64,000 bases of DNA from Amphibacillus xylanus NBRC 15112 (GCF_000307165.1 NC_018704.1:496001-560000), one strand, 5' to 3'; shown: positions 1 to 9,304, counted from the first letter of the stretch. The notes: generated from the sequence alone by a model not told the origin. Made by a program: numbers and translations.

Positions 1-630
1 TCGGGTTCTGGTAAGACAACACTACTCAACACCTTAGCCACAATTGATCGTGCCACAGGAGGAAATATTTTTATAAATGATCAAGAGATTTCAAAAATGA
101 AAGATACCCAACTATCAAATATTAGGCGAAAGCATCTAGGCTTTATTTTTCAGGATTACAATTTGCTTGATACATTAACGGTAAAAGAAAACATATTGTT
201 ACCTGTTTCTCTAACAAAAATAAGTAAAGATGAGGCCGAAAAAGAGTTTAATGCAATTTCGGGGATGTTAGGAATCAAGCAGTTGGCCAATAAATACCCT
301 TTCGAAATTTCAGGAGGTGAAAAGCAACGAACTTCTGCAGCGCGAGCGTTAATTCACTCACCTGCAATTGTTTTTGCTGATGAACCTACTGGAGCCCTTG
401 ACTCAAAAGCAGCTTCTAATTTATTAGAAAAGTTATGTGAGATTAATAAAAAACGCCAAGTCACTATAGTTATGGTTACTCATGACCCGTTGGCATCGAG
501 CTATTGTAATCGGGTAATCTTTCTAAAGGATGGAAGAGTTTTTTCTGAATTGTATCGGGGAGAGAAAACGAGAGAATACTTCTTTAAGGATATTCTCGAT
601 ATGCAAGCTGTTCTTGGAGGGGGTAGCTAG
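1..630 (+). CDS. BceA-type ABC transporter ATP-binding protein (5' end outside window)
   Basis: The reading frame is open from base 1, so the gene begins before the window. It is the ATPase of a FtsX/BceAB-type ABC transporter, a family that removes or relieves peptide antibiotics such as bacitracin at the membrane. The Walker A motif (SGSGKTT) is the first thing visible. The signature ISGGEKQR, Walker B region [14 protein letters not shown] and the switch histidine in VTHDP follow in normal order. About 30-40 N-terminal residues are missing. It ends 2 bases before the permease gene, so the two are co-transcribed. The peptide substrate cannot be told from sequence. Confidence 0.93.
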   Translation, partial: SGSGKTTLLNTLATIDRATGGNIFINDQEISKMKDTQLSNIRRKHLGFIFQDYNLLDTLTVKENILLPVSLTKISKDEAEKEFNAISGMLGIKQLANKYPFEISGGEKQRTSAARALIHSPAIVFADEPTGALDSKAASNLLEKLCEINKKRQVTIVMVTHDPLASSYCNRVIFLKDGRVFSELYRGEKTREYFFKDILDMQAVLGGGS

Positions 631-632
631 AA

Positions 633-2555
633 ATGACTATAAAAAAATTAGTGACTCGCAGCATGCGAAAGAACATCAAAATGTATTATCTCTATTTTTT
701 CTCGATGATTTTCAGTATAAGTTTGTATTTTATCTTTGCTACCCTGCAGAATGACCGAACTATTATGAATATGGCCAATGATAGTACCCTCTTCTCTACG
801 GCCTTTCAAGTGGCTGGATTATTACTTATTTTCATTACCATTGTTTTTACGATGTACGCTACGAGCATCTTTATTAGAAGGCGTAGTCAAGAAATTGGAT
901 TGTATCAGTTAATTGGCTTGTCTAAGGCTTGGGTAGCTCGGGTACTAATCTTGGAGCACACTATTCTTGCTTTAGGAGCTTTACTTATTGGAATGATCGT
1001 TGGAGCTTTGCTCTCGCGACTCTTTCTTTTACTGTTTATGAACCTGATAGGTCTTGAAGCTATGGTTGGTTTAACCTTATCCTGCCAAGCAGTCATCCAA
1101 ACAATTGCAGTTTTTACTTGCTTAATTGCTGTCACATCATTACAAATTATATTGACAGTTTATCGCAGAACACTAATACAATTGTTTAAAGCAAATAATC
1201 AAAATGATTACTTTGTCAAGCGTCCAACTATCCTTTCAAGCATTTTAGGGATAGCAGGATTAAGTTTAATAGGGTTTGGCTATTATGTGTCTACCTTGAT
1301 TGTAGAGCATGCAGATTTGCTGATGTTTCTTATGTTAGTAGTCCTAGCTAGTACCATACTGGGAACCTATTTAGTCTTCCATACGACAATAAGCTGGATA
1401 TTAAATGTTTTTCGAAAAAAGAAAAATGGGAATCTGGGCTTGTATAATAGCCTGTCGGTTGCCCCATTAATGCACAGAATGAAAGGTCACGCCAATTCCT
1501 TAACCTTAATCACTGTATTGTCTGCTGCAACCATTACGATGATTTCACTTTCATATTCCTTATACTATTCAACGGAAAAAGATGTGAGATTGGCTATGCC
1601 TTTTGACTTTGCAGTGGAAAATATGCAGGAGGAAGCCGCTATTATATCAAGTAGGTTAGAGGAGGAGCAAATTGGATTCGAACATTATCAACTAGAAGCC
1701 ATGCGATTTAATGGCACATGGGTAGAGCAGGATTCAAGTGTAGATAATCGCCATAGAAGGTTTATGCTTTTTTCAGCAGAGCAAATGGACCAGGCTGGAT
1801 TAGATGTTCAGATTCCCCAAGATGGTGAAGCAATCTACTATAATACACGAGCCATTATAGAGGGAATGGATACCTCATTTCCAAAAAAAGTGCAGTTTGC
1901 ATCAAAACATCAAGCAAATTCACTAACAGTCTCCAAGTTTAGGCTTGAAAATGTGATGAATTACAGATTCTATGGCGAACAATTACTTGTTTCTAATGAA
2001 ACCTTCGAGAAAATGAGGGAAAGCATCCTAGAGGACGAGCACAAAGAACTGTTGATATTTGATGTGTTTCACTTACTAGATACTGAGAAATCAGATATGG
2101 CTTCTAACATCTTTCTAAGGAATGTGGATAGTGACCTATATATCACTGACTTTTATTCCACATACGAGGGATCCCGTCAAACCTTTGGTATACTTATTTT
2201 CATCGCCGGTATTTTAGGCTTTGTATTTATCCTTTCAACAGGAAGTATTTTGTACTTTAAACAAATGACAGAGGCTGAACAAGAAAAGAACCATTATCGA
2301 ACCCTAAGGCAACTAGGATTTCGAGTAAATGATATTATGAAAGGGATCATTCGTAAACAGCTCTTTGTTTATTTAATTCCTCTGGGAATTGGGTTAATTC
2401 ATGCTGCTTTTGCTCTTAACGTAGGTTCTGTTCTCATGGCTGCAAGCATGATTACCCCAATCATCATTAGTATGGCAGCGTATATTGTCATCTATCTTAC
2501 GTTTGCCGTGTTTACTATTCAATATTACAAAAGCATTGTCACAAATGCTCTATAG
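633..2555 (+). CDS. BceB-type ABC transporter permease (FtsX family)
   Basis: This 640-residue integral membrane protein is the size of BceB/VraG permeases. Hydrophobic segments near residues 20-40, 55-75, 105-140 and 150-175 come first, then pairs around 200-250 and 285-310. A large extracellular loop of roughly 200 residues follows (about 315-515), and three more segments close the C-terminus. That loop is the sensing domain of Bce-type transporters. It sits 2 bp behind the ATPase gene. No BceRS-type two-component genes are visible in the window; they may lie upstream of base 1. Confidence 0.9.
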   Translation: MTIKKLVTRSMRKNIKMYYLYFFSMIFSISLYFIFATLQNDRTIMNMANDSTLFSTAFQVAGLLLIFITIVFTMYATSIFIRRRSQEIGLYQLIGLSKAWVARVLILEHTILALGALLIGMIVGALLSRLFLLLFMNLIGLEAMVGLTLSCQAVIQTIAVFTCLIAVTSLQIILTVYRRTLIQLFKANNQNDYFVKRPTILSSILGIAGLSLIGFGYYVSTLIVEHADLLMFLMLVVLASTILGTYLVFHTTISWILNVFRKKKNGNLGLYNSLSVAPLMHRMKGHANSLTLITVLSAATITMISLSYSLYYSTEKDVRLAMPFDFAVENMQEEAAIISSRLEEEQIGFEHYQLEAMRFNGTWVEQDSSVDNRHRRFMLFSAEQMDQAGLDVQIPQDGEAIYYNTRAIIEGMDTSFPKKVQFASKHQANSLTVSKFRLENVMNYRFYGEQLLVSNETFEKMRESILEDEHKELLIFDVFHLLDTEKSDMASNIFLRNVDSDLYITDFYSTYEGSRQTFGILIFIAGILGFVFILSTGSILYFKQMTEAEQEKNHYRTLRQLGFRVNDIMKGIIRKQLFVYLIPLGIGLIHAAFALNVGSVLMAASMITPIIISMAAYIVIYLTFAVFTIQYYKSIVTNAL

Positions 2556-2570
2556 AAAGGAAGAAAAGTT

Positions 2571-2885
2571 ATGAAAAAGTTCTTAATATCCTGTATTGTT
2601 GTAGTCGTTGTTTTTGGAAGCCTATATTTCTTCTTTCGCGAGCCATTCGATCGTTTTAATCCATTGCTTGAACAAGAATATGTCTATATTGAGATTCAAA
2701 ATGAACCTGCAGATGATAACGGAAGATATAAATATAAGGAGGAGGGTGTCACTGAAAAAGGAGAGACTAAACAAGTGGTATTTACGACCAGTACTAGACT
2801 TGAGGAAGGTACACTCTTGAAAGTACTCGCCAAAGGTGCATACACACAAGAATATAAATTTATAAATGAGATTGAAATGCCATAA
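2571..2885 (+). CDS. yxeA: YxeA-family (DUF1093) small secreted or membrane-anchored protein
   Basis: This 104-residue protein has an N-terminal hydrophobic stretch (residues 4-22) and then a small soluble domain carrying the YxeA-family pattern, with YVYIEI and the mid-domain YKYKEEGVTEKGE. It starts 15 bp behind the permease with a GAAAGGAAG ribosome binding site. In B. subtilis yxeA lies beside the Bce-type yxdLM transporter, so the arrangement matches. The role is unknown; an accessory of the peptide-sensing transporter is an inference. Confidence 0.75.
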   Translation: MKKFLISCIVVVVVFGSLYFFFREPFDRFNPLLEQEYVYIEIQNEPADDNGRYKYKEEGVTEKGETKQVVFTTSTRLEEGTLLKVLAKGAYTQEYKFINEIEMP

Positions 2886-3228
2886 AACCCAAGTTAATAG
2901 TCTTCGTAAATGGTACAAATGGTGGATATGTTCCCGCATACGACTATTTCATTAAAAAACGCAAATACATCAATTCTATCAACTCGTCCCACATCGAGTT
3001 GGTTGCATTGATGTCAAGAGTGGACGGATAAGAAGAGTTGAAGTGTTGATAGAATAAGGTTTATATGGTTTCACCTATGTTTATTTTATATGAATAAACA
3101 GGTGGAATCCTTTTTGTTATTGGAGTGAGAAGTGCTAAAAATAGGGGTTGAGTTGATGGAATAGATTTCCAATTGGAGAGTTGACAGAATAAATGAAATT
3201 CTATTTAAAAAAACTGAAAGCAGTAACT
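2886..3228. other. 343-bp intergenic region with two hairpins and a repeated GTTGATAGAATA-like word
   Basis: No supported gene. A long inverted repeat spans about 2968-3014 (ATCAA...TTGAT outside, CAACTCG/CGAGTTG inside). A terminator-like hairpin lies at 3067-3116. A word close to GAGTTGATAGAATA occurs on the minus strand at 2972-2985 and on the plus strand near 3043-3057, 3150-3163 and 3178-3192. An ORF on the minus strand across 2622-2939 is a shadow of yxeA. Confidence 0.6.
3067..3116 (+). terminator. Rho-independent terminator downstream of yxeA
   Basis: GGTTTCACCT-TGTTTAT pairs with ATAAACA-GGTGGAATCC around an AT-rich loop, followed by TTTTT. It is the first strong terminator behind the BceAB/YxeA operon, about 180 bp after the yxeA stop. 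Confidence 0.7.
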
Positions 3229-3280
3229 TGAACTGAACCCTATTTTCTAGACAGTTTAATAAAAAGGGATATAGTTGCTC

Positions 3281-4230
3281 TTATGCTGCGATTAGATGAC
3301 TTCGGTAGGTTGCCGGGGTCATCTTATTTAATGTCCATTGCTTTCTTGTATGGTTGTAATGATTCATATACTCTACGACTAACGTATGTAATTCAGCTAA
3401 GTTTTCAGCTTCCTTATAATCCACTTCATCTTCAAAATGACCAAAGAACGACTCCATTGGCGCATTGTCAAGGCAGTTTCCTCGGCGTGACATCGACTGT
3501 TTTAGCTCCAATTCTTTTATAAGTTACTGAATTGCTGGAGGCGTATAATGAAACCCTTGATCGGAATGAATCGTTGCTTCCAGATGAAGATTACCATCTA
3601 GATGCATATTTAATTGTTCAAGTGTCTCATACACAATCGACATTTTAAGTGTTGTTGATAGTGCATAGGCGACGATTTCTCTTGTAGCGACATTTTTTAC
3701 GCAAGATAAATAAGCTGTTTGACCACCTCGATATTGTAAGTATGTCATATCGGTTAAGAATACTTTCCCTGGCTCATCTTGGTTAAACTCGCGATTTAAA
3801 TGATTTGGTATACGGCGGTGTGACGCTGTTGCTTTTGCTATATGGCGATAAGGATTCACACGACGTACTTTTGCGTATAAGTTGAATTTACGCATTAAAC
3901 GAAGAATCTTTTTATGATTCATGGGTTGGTCTAATACATCAACTAACGCCATATAAAATCCTCGATAACCAATTTTCTCTTTCGCTTTATCATAAATCGA
4001 TTTCAGTAATAAATAATCTTGATAATCTGATTCTTCACGAAGTGCATCATTTTTCTGCATTTTGAAGCCATTTATAATAGCCGCTTGGACTGATATTCGC
4101 GACTTGGCATAAATAGCGTGTCATATTTTTTAGTTGATACAGACGAATTGTTTCATTGATTGCTTGGTATTTTTCTCTTGGTGTTAGAACTGTCTCTTCT
4201 TCGCCTCCCTTTCCATTTCGTCGAGCTTTT
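3281..4230 (-). pseudogene. IS150-type transposase OrfB (DDE domain), broken by a frameshift and a stop codon
   Basis: Entry by -1 slippage at an AAAAAAG heptamer in orfA (4226-4232) gives the usual fused frame, and it reads on as KARRNGKGG...EKYQAINETIRLYQLKN. The frame breaks near 4048-4055, where a run of five A's is two short (or one long) of the number needed, and resumes as MQKNDALREE. An in-frame TAA at 3524-3526 replaces the glutamine codon expected in PAIQ-Q-LIKEL. The DDE motifs (FLTDMTYLQ, HSDQGFHYT, GNCLDNAPMESFF) are still readable. Two independent lesions mean no transposase is made. Confidence 0.88.
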
Positions 4231-4660
4231 TTAGAAGTGTTAACTCAGCTTCTAAAAGTCGAATACGTGCTTCAGCCTTCTCTAATTTTTTGTAAGCTGA
4301 TAGTTTTTCAGCACGCGGACGACCTGTGTTGCCTTTCCCACGACGCCCTTCTAGAAAACCTTGTTCACCAAATGTTTTATAGGTAGACCTCCAACGGTTC
4401 AATGCACTCTGAGCTCTCTTTAATCCAATGATTTCTAAATCAAATCCAGCTACTCTAAAGATTTGAACTGGGCCTTTTCCTGCTAAATTTTCCTGAACAG
4501 CCTTAAATTTAAACTCAGCTGTATATTGAATTGAGCGATCTGAAACAGATGCCACATTTGGATTCGTTTCAATTTGTCTGTGTTGATGTTCATTTTTAGA
4601 GGAAATAGACGAATCATTGATGAATAACCGTGATTTTGATCGCTTAAAAAACATAGACAC
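4184..4660 (-). CDS. IS150-type transposase OrfA (helix-turn-helix)
   Basis: This 158-residue protein has an IS3-family HTH region (YTAEFKFKAVQENLAGKGP...GFDLEIIG) and a C-terminal leucine-zipper-like helix (LEKAEARIRLLEAELTLLKKL). The A-AAA-AAG heptamer near its end is the programmed -1 frameshift site that would make OrfAB. The first 40 residues (rich in S, K and N) do not resemble usual OrfA N-termini, so the start may have been altered by loss of the IS end. Without functional OrfB it is probably irrelevant or at most inhibitory. Confidence 0.75.
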   Translation of the reverse strand: MSMFFKRSKSRLFINDSSISSKNEHQHRQIETNPNVASVSDRSIQYTAEFKFKAVQENLAGKGPVQIFRVAGFDLEIIGLKRAQSALNRWRSTYKTFGEQGFLEGRRGKGNTGRPRAEKLSAYKKLEKAEARIRLLEAELTLLKKLDEMEREAKKRQF

Positions 4661-4710
4661 TTGACAATACCTTTACTTTATGGTTGTCTATGAGTAACTG
4701 AATAAATGAA

Positions 4711-4792
4711 TCACTAGGGGAGCAATATTGCTGAGAAAGACATGTCTTGACCCTTTGAACCTGATCTAGGTCATACTAGCGTAGGGAAGTGA
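4711..4792 (+). promoter_or_regulatory. TPP riboswitch (THI box)
   Basis: The conserved THI-box elements appear in order: GGGGAGC, GCTGAGA, GACCCTTTGAACCTGATC and the closing TACTAGCGTAGGGAAGTG. TCACT (4711-4715) pairs with AGTGA (4788-4792) as helix P1. It precedes tenA-thiZXY and should stop transcription when thiamine pyrophosphate is plentiful. A TTGACA at 4661-4666, overlapping the orfA start, could be part of the promoter, but no convincing -10 was found. Confidence 0.96.
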
Positions 4793-4833
4793 TGGCGGAC
4801 AAAACAACTATCTTAATTTTTGTTGTGTATTGT

Positions 4834-4868
4834 AAACCATTCCTTACGCTTGTAGGAATGGTTTTTTT
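4834..4868 (+). terminator. Expression-platform terminator of the TPP riboswitch
   Basis: AACCATTCCTTA pairs with TAGGAATGGTT, followed by a run of seven T. It lies about 40 bp behind the aptamer and 40 bp before tenA, as expected for transcriptional attenuation. Confidence 0.88.
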
Positions 4869-4907
4869 GGTTCATTATTCAAATAATAAAATAGGGAGAG
4901 AATATAC

Positions 4908-5594
4908 ATGCAATTTACGGATCGTTTATTTGAGAAAGTAAAGCCCGTTTGGGACAGTTATTTAGAGCACCCTTTCGTTAAAGGGATTGGAGAAGGTACG
5001 TTAGACAAAGGAAAGTTTATTCATTATATGAAGCAAGACTATGTTTATTTAATCGAGTATTCACGTGTTTTTGCTATAGGTGCTACGAAAGCAAACGATT
5101 TGAAAACGATGACAATTTTCGCTAATTTGCTACACGGTACAATGAACTTTGAAATGGATTTACACCGTGAATATGCTGAGAAATTTGGTATTTCTAATGA
5201 AGCATTAGAAGCAACGAAACCCTCATCAACGATGACAGCTTATACAAGTTATATGATTAGCCAAGCACAACTCGGTGGAGTTGAAAACGCAGTCGCAGCA
5301 GTCCTTGCGTGTGCTTGGAGTTACAACTGGATCGGAAAGGAATTAGCTAAGTGGCCAGATGCATTAGATCATGAATTGTATGGCAACTGGGTAAAAATGT
5401 ACTCATCAGAAGGCTTTACGAAAATTGCTGATGATTGTATCCATTTAATCAATGAAATTGCTAAAGGTAAGCCCGAACATGAGTTAGATAAATTAGAAGA
5501 CATATTTATTAAAACGAGCTACTTTGAGTATATGTTTTGGGATATGGCAGAAAATATTTCGATGTGGCCAGTATCAAAATTAGCTAACGTTTAA
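4908..5594 (+). CDS. tenA: Aminopyrimidine aminohydrolase / thiaminase II TenA
   Basis: TenA hydrolyses aminomethyl-pyrimidine (a thiamine breakdown product) to HMP for thiamine salvage, and can also cleave thiamine. The protein is 228 residues, normal for the family. The active-site residues of B. subtilis TenA are present at matching positions: Asp44, Tyr47, Tyr112 and Cys135 (in LACAWSYNW). A C-terminal glutamate sits in YFEYMFWDMAE near residue 207. The RBS is AGGGAGAG. It is first behind the TPP riboswitch and is followed by the ABC importer genes. Confidence 0.95.
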   Translation: MQFTDRLFEKVKPVWDSYLEHPFVKGIGEGTLDKGKFIHYMKQDYVYLIEYSRVFAIGATKANDLKTMTIFANLLHGTMNFEMDLHREYAEKFGISNEALEATKPSSTMTAYTSYMISQAQLGGVENAVAAVLACAWSYNWIGKELAKWPDALDHELYGNWVKMYSSEGFTKIADDCIHLINEIAKGKPEHELDKLEDIFIKTSYFEYMFWDMAENISMWPVSKLANV

Positions 5595-5658
5595 TTGATA
5601 AACGATTGATGCGGAGAAGACTTCAATACATCTCCGCCTTCATGTAAGGAGTAAATAT

Positions 5659-6426
5659 ATGTCTCAAGAAAATAAAACTGCAATTAAATTTGACGAAGTA
5701 TCTTTTCAATATGGACGAGGACACGATGAAAGACCTATTTTAAATAAACTGACTTTTTCGATTCCAAAAGGAGAGTTCGTCAGCATCGTTGGAGCTAGTG
5801 GTTCAGGAAAGTCCACCATTTTCCGATTAATCGTCGGTCTTGAACAACCTAATGAGGGCGATATTTACTTAAATGGACGTATTGAACAATCTCGATTTGG
5901 AAAAGTCGGCTATATGCCACAACAAGATTTGCTAATGCCTTGGAGAACTATTAGACAAAATGCCCAGCTCGTTCCTGAAATTAAAAGGAAACGTGACGAT
6001 AAACAAGTGCAGATACTTCTAAAAGAGTTTGGACTAGAAGGATACGAAGACAAATACCCCCACGAATTATCTGGTGGTATGAAACAGCGGGTTTCATTTT
6101 TGCGGGCAACTTTATCTGGATCTGATATTCTTTTACTCGATGAGCCATTTTCCGCCCTAGATGCAATGACAAAGATGTATATGCAAGAATGGTTATTAGA
6201 ACAATGGGAAAAACAACAGTCGACCATCTTATTCATTACACACGATATATCCGAAGCGTTGTTTTTATCAGATCGAGTCTATATCGTAAAAGAAACCCCG
6301 ATTACTTCATTACACTCGATTGAAGTTCCATTAAATAGACCACGCACTAGGAATGATTTAGATAAAAGAGAAGTCATATTATTAAAAAATCAACTAATCG
6401 AACAGTTCAGAACGAGGATGTCATGA
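5659..6426 (+). CDS. thiZ: Thiamine-precursor ABC transporter ATP-binding protein ThiZ
   Basis: This 255-residue NitT/TauT-type ABC ATPase has Walker A GASGSGKST (about residues 43-51), signature LSGGMKQR, Walker B ILLLDEP and the switch histidine in FITHD. It belongs to a ThiXYZ-type importer of N-formyl-aminopyrimidine. It is placed by its position behind tenA and the THI box, and by its 4-bp ATGA overlap with the permease gene. The RBS AAGGAG precedes the ATG. Confidence 0.9.
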   Translation: MSQENKTAIKFDEVSFQYGRGHDERPILNKLTFSIPKGEFVSIVGASGSGKSTIFRLIVGLEQPNEGDIYLNGRIEQSRFGKVGYMPQQDLLMPWRTIRQNAQLVPEIKRKRDDKQVQILLKEFGLEGYEDKYPHELSGGMKQRVSFLRATLSGSDILLLDEPFSALDAMTKMYMQEWLLEQWEKQQSTILFITHDISEALFLSDRVYIVKETPITSLHSIEVPLNRPRTRNDLDKREVILLKNQLIEQFRTRMS

Positions 6427-7175
6427 TGCGAAATTATATCAGTTCATTCATATTTATATTGATATTGCTAACGATCTGGGAAATCGGTGCACGAATGGTG
6501 GATAAAAGTTTCATCTTACCTACACCTACAGATATTGTATGGACCTTGTGGGAACTGAAAGAAGTATTATTGTTACATCACCTGCCTATTACATTAAGCG
6601 TCATTGCAATCGGACTATCTATTTCAATTGTATTAGGTATTAGTTTAGCAATTAGTATGAATCTATTTAAAAGTTTAGAAAAAATGTTTTATCCAATTTT
6701 AATAACGTCTCAGACGATTCCGATCATTGCACTTGCTCCAATTTTCGTCTTATGGTTTGGCTATTCGATTTGGAGTAAAGTAGTCGTCACAATTATTATT
6801 ACCTTTTTCCCGATTACAGTCAGCACTTTCGATGGCTTTCGTTCAACGAATTATCAATTAAAAGAATTATTACAATCCATGGGAGCTAATAAAAGACAAA
6901 TCTTTTTTAAACTTGAAGTACCTTCTGCTTTACCTTCATTTTTCTCAGGTATGAAAGTTGCCGTACCGATGAGTGTGATTGGAGCTGCTATTGGTGAATG
7001 GCTAGGAGCTCAAGCAGGGTTAGGTTATTTTAGCCGTCGAATGATGGCTCAATTTGATGGAGCCGGTGTATTTGCTCCGATTGTCATCTTATCATTAATA
7101 GGTATGCTGTTATTTGCTATTGTCGTTTTTTTAGAAAAAATTTTTATGAAATGGAGGGTTTATGATGAGAAGTAA
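6423..7175 (+). CDS. thiX: Thiamine-precursor ABC transporter permease ThiX
   Basis: This 250-residue membrane protein of the NitT/TauT (BPD_transp_1) permease type has about six membrane segments. The EAA loop that docks the ATPase is readable as LLQSMGANKRQIFFKLEVPS near residues 155-175, followed by GAAIGEWLGAQAGLGY. Its start overlaps the thiZ stop and its end overlaps thiY, so the genes are translationally coupled. Substrate assignment rests on the operon, not on the permease sequence itself. Confidence 0.9.
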   Translation: MMRNYISSFIFILILLTIWEIGARMVDKSFILPTPTDIVWTLWELKEVLLLHHLPITLSVIAIGLSISIVLGISLAISMNLFKSLEKMFYPILITSQTIPIIALAPIFVLWFGYSIWSKVVVTIIITFFPITVSTFDGFRSTNYQLKELLQSMGANKRQIFFKLEVPSALPSFFSGMKVAVPMSVIGAAIGEWLGAQAGLGYFSRRMMAQFDGAGVFAPIVILSLIGMLLFAIVVFLEKIFMKWRVYDEK

Positions 7176-8187
7176 AGTGATGCTATTTTCCCTTATGTTA
7201 ATAACAATATTGATGCTCGTTGCTTGCACTGAAGATGAAACAGAGAGCAAGGATGCTAGAGAGTCAACAACAAATGATGAAAAAGAAACCGTCTCGATTA
7301 TGTTAGATTGGTATCCAAATGCTGTACATAGTTATTTATATGTAGCCCAGGAAAAAGGATATTTTGAGGAAGAAAATATCGTTGTTACATTTCAATTCCC
7401 AGCGAATCCGACAGATCCATTAACCTTGGCCGCTTCTGGAAAAGTAACGATGGGCCTTTATTATCAGCCAGATGTTATAATGGCGAAGGCGAATGAAGAT
7501 ATTCCAATTAAAGCTGTTGCGGCAGTCGTTCGTGAACCATTAAACCACGTCGTATATCGAGAAGATAATCCAATTCATTCACCAAAAGAATTAGTCGATA
7601 AAAAAGTTGGTTACCCTGGTATTCCAATTAATGAAGCGTTAGTCAAAACGATCGTTGAACATGATGGTGGGAACTATGATGAGCTTGAAATGATTAACGT
7701 TGAATTCGAATTAGGTTCTTCTTTAATCTCTGAACAAGTCGACGCCGTTAGTGGAATGTTCGTCAACCATGAAGTGCCTTTATTGCGTAGTCAAGGATAC
7801 GAGGTTGATTATATAAACCCAGTAGATTACGGAGTGCCTAGTTACTATGAAGTTGTAGCGGTAACGAGTGACGAAACGTGGGAAAATAATCAAGAAACAA
7901 TCAAAGCCTTTTGGCGGGCTGCTCGTAAAGGATTTGACGATATGATAGATAATCCAGAAGAAGCTTTAGATATTTTATTAAGCAACCAAGATAAGGCAAA
8001 TTTCCCTCTGGATAAAGAGGTCGAAACTGAAAGTATGAACATTTTACTCCCAAAAATGAAATCCGAAGCAGGTTTTGCTAACCAAGAAAAGGAATCGTGG
8101 GAGGTAACAGCAAAATGGCTAAAAGAATATGGATTAATTGATGAGGTACCAAATATTGATGACCTTATTATTTCAATTGAACCATAA
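7162..8187 (+). CDS. thiY: Thiamine-precursor ABC transporter substrate-binding lipoprotein ThiY
   Basis: This 341-residue lipoprotein has a type II signal with lipobox LVAC (cysteine near residue 22). An NMT1/THI5-like periplasmic-binding fold follows, with the family-typical MLDWYPNAVHSYLYVAQEKGYF segment. Such proteins bind N-formyl-4-amino-5-aminomethyl-2-methylpyrimidine and deliver it to ThiX. Two adjacent ATGs (7162, 7165) lie behind GGAGG inside the end of thiX. No deformylase (YlmB) gene is nearby, so that step must be encoded elsewhere. Confidence 0.92.
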   Translation: MMRSKVMLFSLMLITILMLVACTEDETESKDARESTTNDEKETVSIMLDWYPNAVHSYLYVAQEKGYFEEENIVVTFQFPANPTDPLTLAASGKVTMGLYYQPDVIMAKANEDIPIKAVAAVVREPLNHVVYREDNPIHSPKELVDKKVGYPGIPINEALVKTIVEHDGGNYDELEMINVEFELGSSLISEQVDAVSGMFVNHEVPLLRSQGYEVDYINPVDYGVPSYYEVVAVTSDETWENNQETIKAFWRAARKGFDDMIDNPEEALDILLSNQDKANFPLDKEVETESMNILLPKMKSEAGFANQEKESWEVTAKWLKEYGLIDEVPNIDDLIISIEP

Positions 8188-8296
8188 CTTAGTTTTTAAT
8201 GAGTTTGGTATGTCAACACTAAACTGAACAAATTTTATAAGGTGTATTGATCTGTTTTACCGCGCACGATTAGTGTTCTTCATGAAAATAGTAATT

Positions 8297-9250
8297 TTAT
8301 TTTATCACTTGACTCGGAGCCTCTGCGGGCATGATTTCGATAGCCTTGTCAGCCAATCTAAACAAACAACGCTGGCTATGGCGTAAAAGGCTATCACAGC
8401 CCGCCTCTCCAAGTAAAGTGGTGCTTGTCATATTAGTTTGCTTGTAACTGTGCTTGGTTTCTGTTGGTGTTAAATAATCTAGTGAACCATGGATGCGAAT
8501 ATTGTTAAACCAATTGACGTAATCAAATAATTCTAATTCTAGCTCTTCTTGACTTGTAAATATTCGTCCATTCACGAATTCTGTTTTGATCGTCTTAAAT
8601 GTTGCTTCAGCTACTGCGTTGTCATAGGGAGAACCTTTATCACTTAATGATCGTTCAATGCCAAATGCTTCTAAGGCTTGGTCAATTAACTGGTTATTAA
8701 ACTCACTCCCACGATCTGTGTGAAATAATTGAAGGTGATTTAGATTGTATTTAACCGAAGCGAACGCTTTTTGAACTAGAGCTAAATCTTTTTCGTGGAT
8801 CAGAACTTTGACCTATGATTTCTCGATTAAATAGATCGACTAACACGCAAATATAATGCCAATTATTCTGTGTCCGCACATATGTTAAATCACTGACAAC
8901 AACTTTTAACTCTGTATCTTGAGTGAATTCATGGTTCAACTTATTTCCGATTTCAGATTCATTTACTTATGATTTATTAGGTTTAAACTGTGCTACCGTG
9001 TATTTAGAGACAAGTCCCTGCGCTTTTATAATTCTACCAATTCGGCGGCGTGAAACTTTAGAGCCTAGCTTTTATAGTTCTTTTTTAATTTTTCTTTGAC
9101 CGTAAATGTCGCGACTATCTTTAAAGATTTTAACAATTAATTCGGATAATTCATCGTCTTGATTATCACGTATTTTAGCTTCATAATAGTAGGTGCTTTG
9201 TGGAATTTGTAGGACGTCACACATTGTACCTGCGGTTACTCGGTACATAA
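8297..9250 (-). pseudogene. IS3-family transposase OrfB remnant
   Basis: The DDE triad is readable, but across different frames: VVSDLTYVRTQNNWHY (first D), LFHTDRGSEFNN (second D) and SPYDNAVAEATFKTIKTE (E). The frame breaks near 8800, and there are in-frame stops near 8960 and 9070. The last open piece (8297-8575) runs past the normal C-terminus LDYLTPTETKHSYKQ into the unrelated palindromic segment. It cannot make an active enzyme. Confidence 0.82.
8317..8410. repeat. Nested palindrome inserted at the 3' end of the IS3 orfB remnant
   Basis: Arms pair from outside in: GGAG/CTCC, GCGGGC (8325)/GCCCGC (8399), GATAGCC (8339)/GGCTATC (8389) and AGCCA (8351)/TGGCT (8373). The segment is richer in G+C than its surroundings and interrupts the expected end of the transposase. 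Its identity is unknown. Confidence 0.6.
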
Positions 9251-9304
9251 AAAGACTGCTGATATCGAGTATTTGTATTTGTTATTTCGAATCACATTTA
9301 CGCA

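Larger units (their letters stand above)
3229..4660 (-). mobile_element. IS150-like (IS3 family) insertion sequence, inactive
   Basis: OrfA and OrfB of an IS3-family, IS150-group transposase are encoded on the minus strand. The orfB-side tip starts at 3229 with TGAACTGAACCC. No matching tip is found beyond orfA before the TPP riboswitch at 4711, so that end is missing or eroded. No target duplication is evident. The copy is dead because orfB carries a frameshift and a nonsense codon. An inverted second copy of the same tip lies at 9668-9820. Confidence 0.85.

Noticed and set aside
3283..3522. Plus-strand ORF across the IS150-like element (also 4156-4386)
   Set aside because: Shadow of the transposase frames on the opposite strand.
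8317..8410. Integron attC site
   Set aside because: The nested arms recall an attC hairpin, but the R'/R'' core pattern is not evident, and there is no integrase or cassette array.
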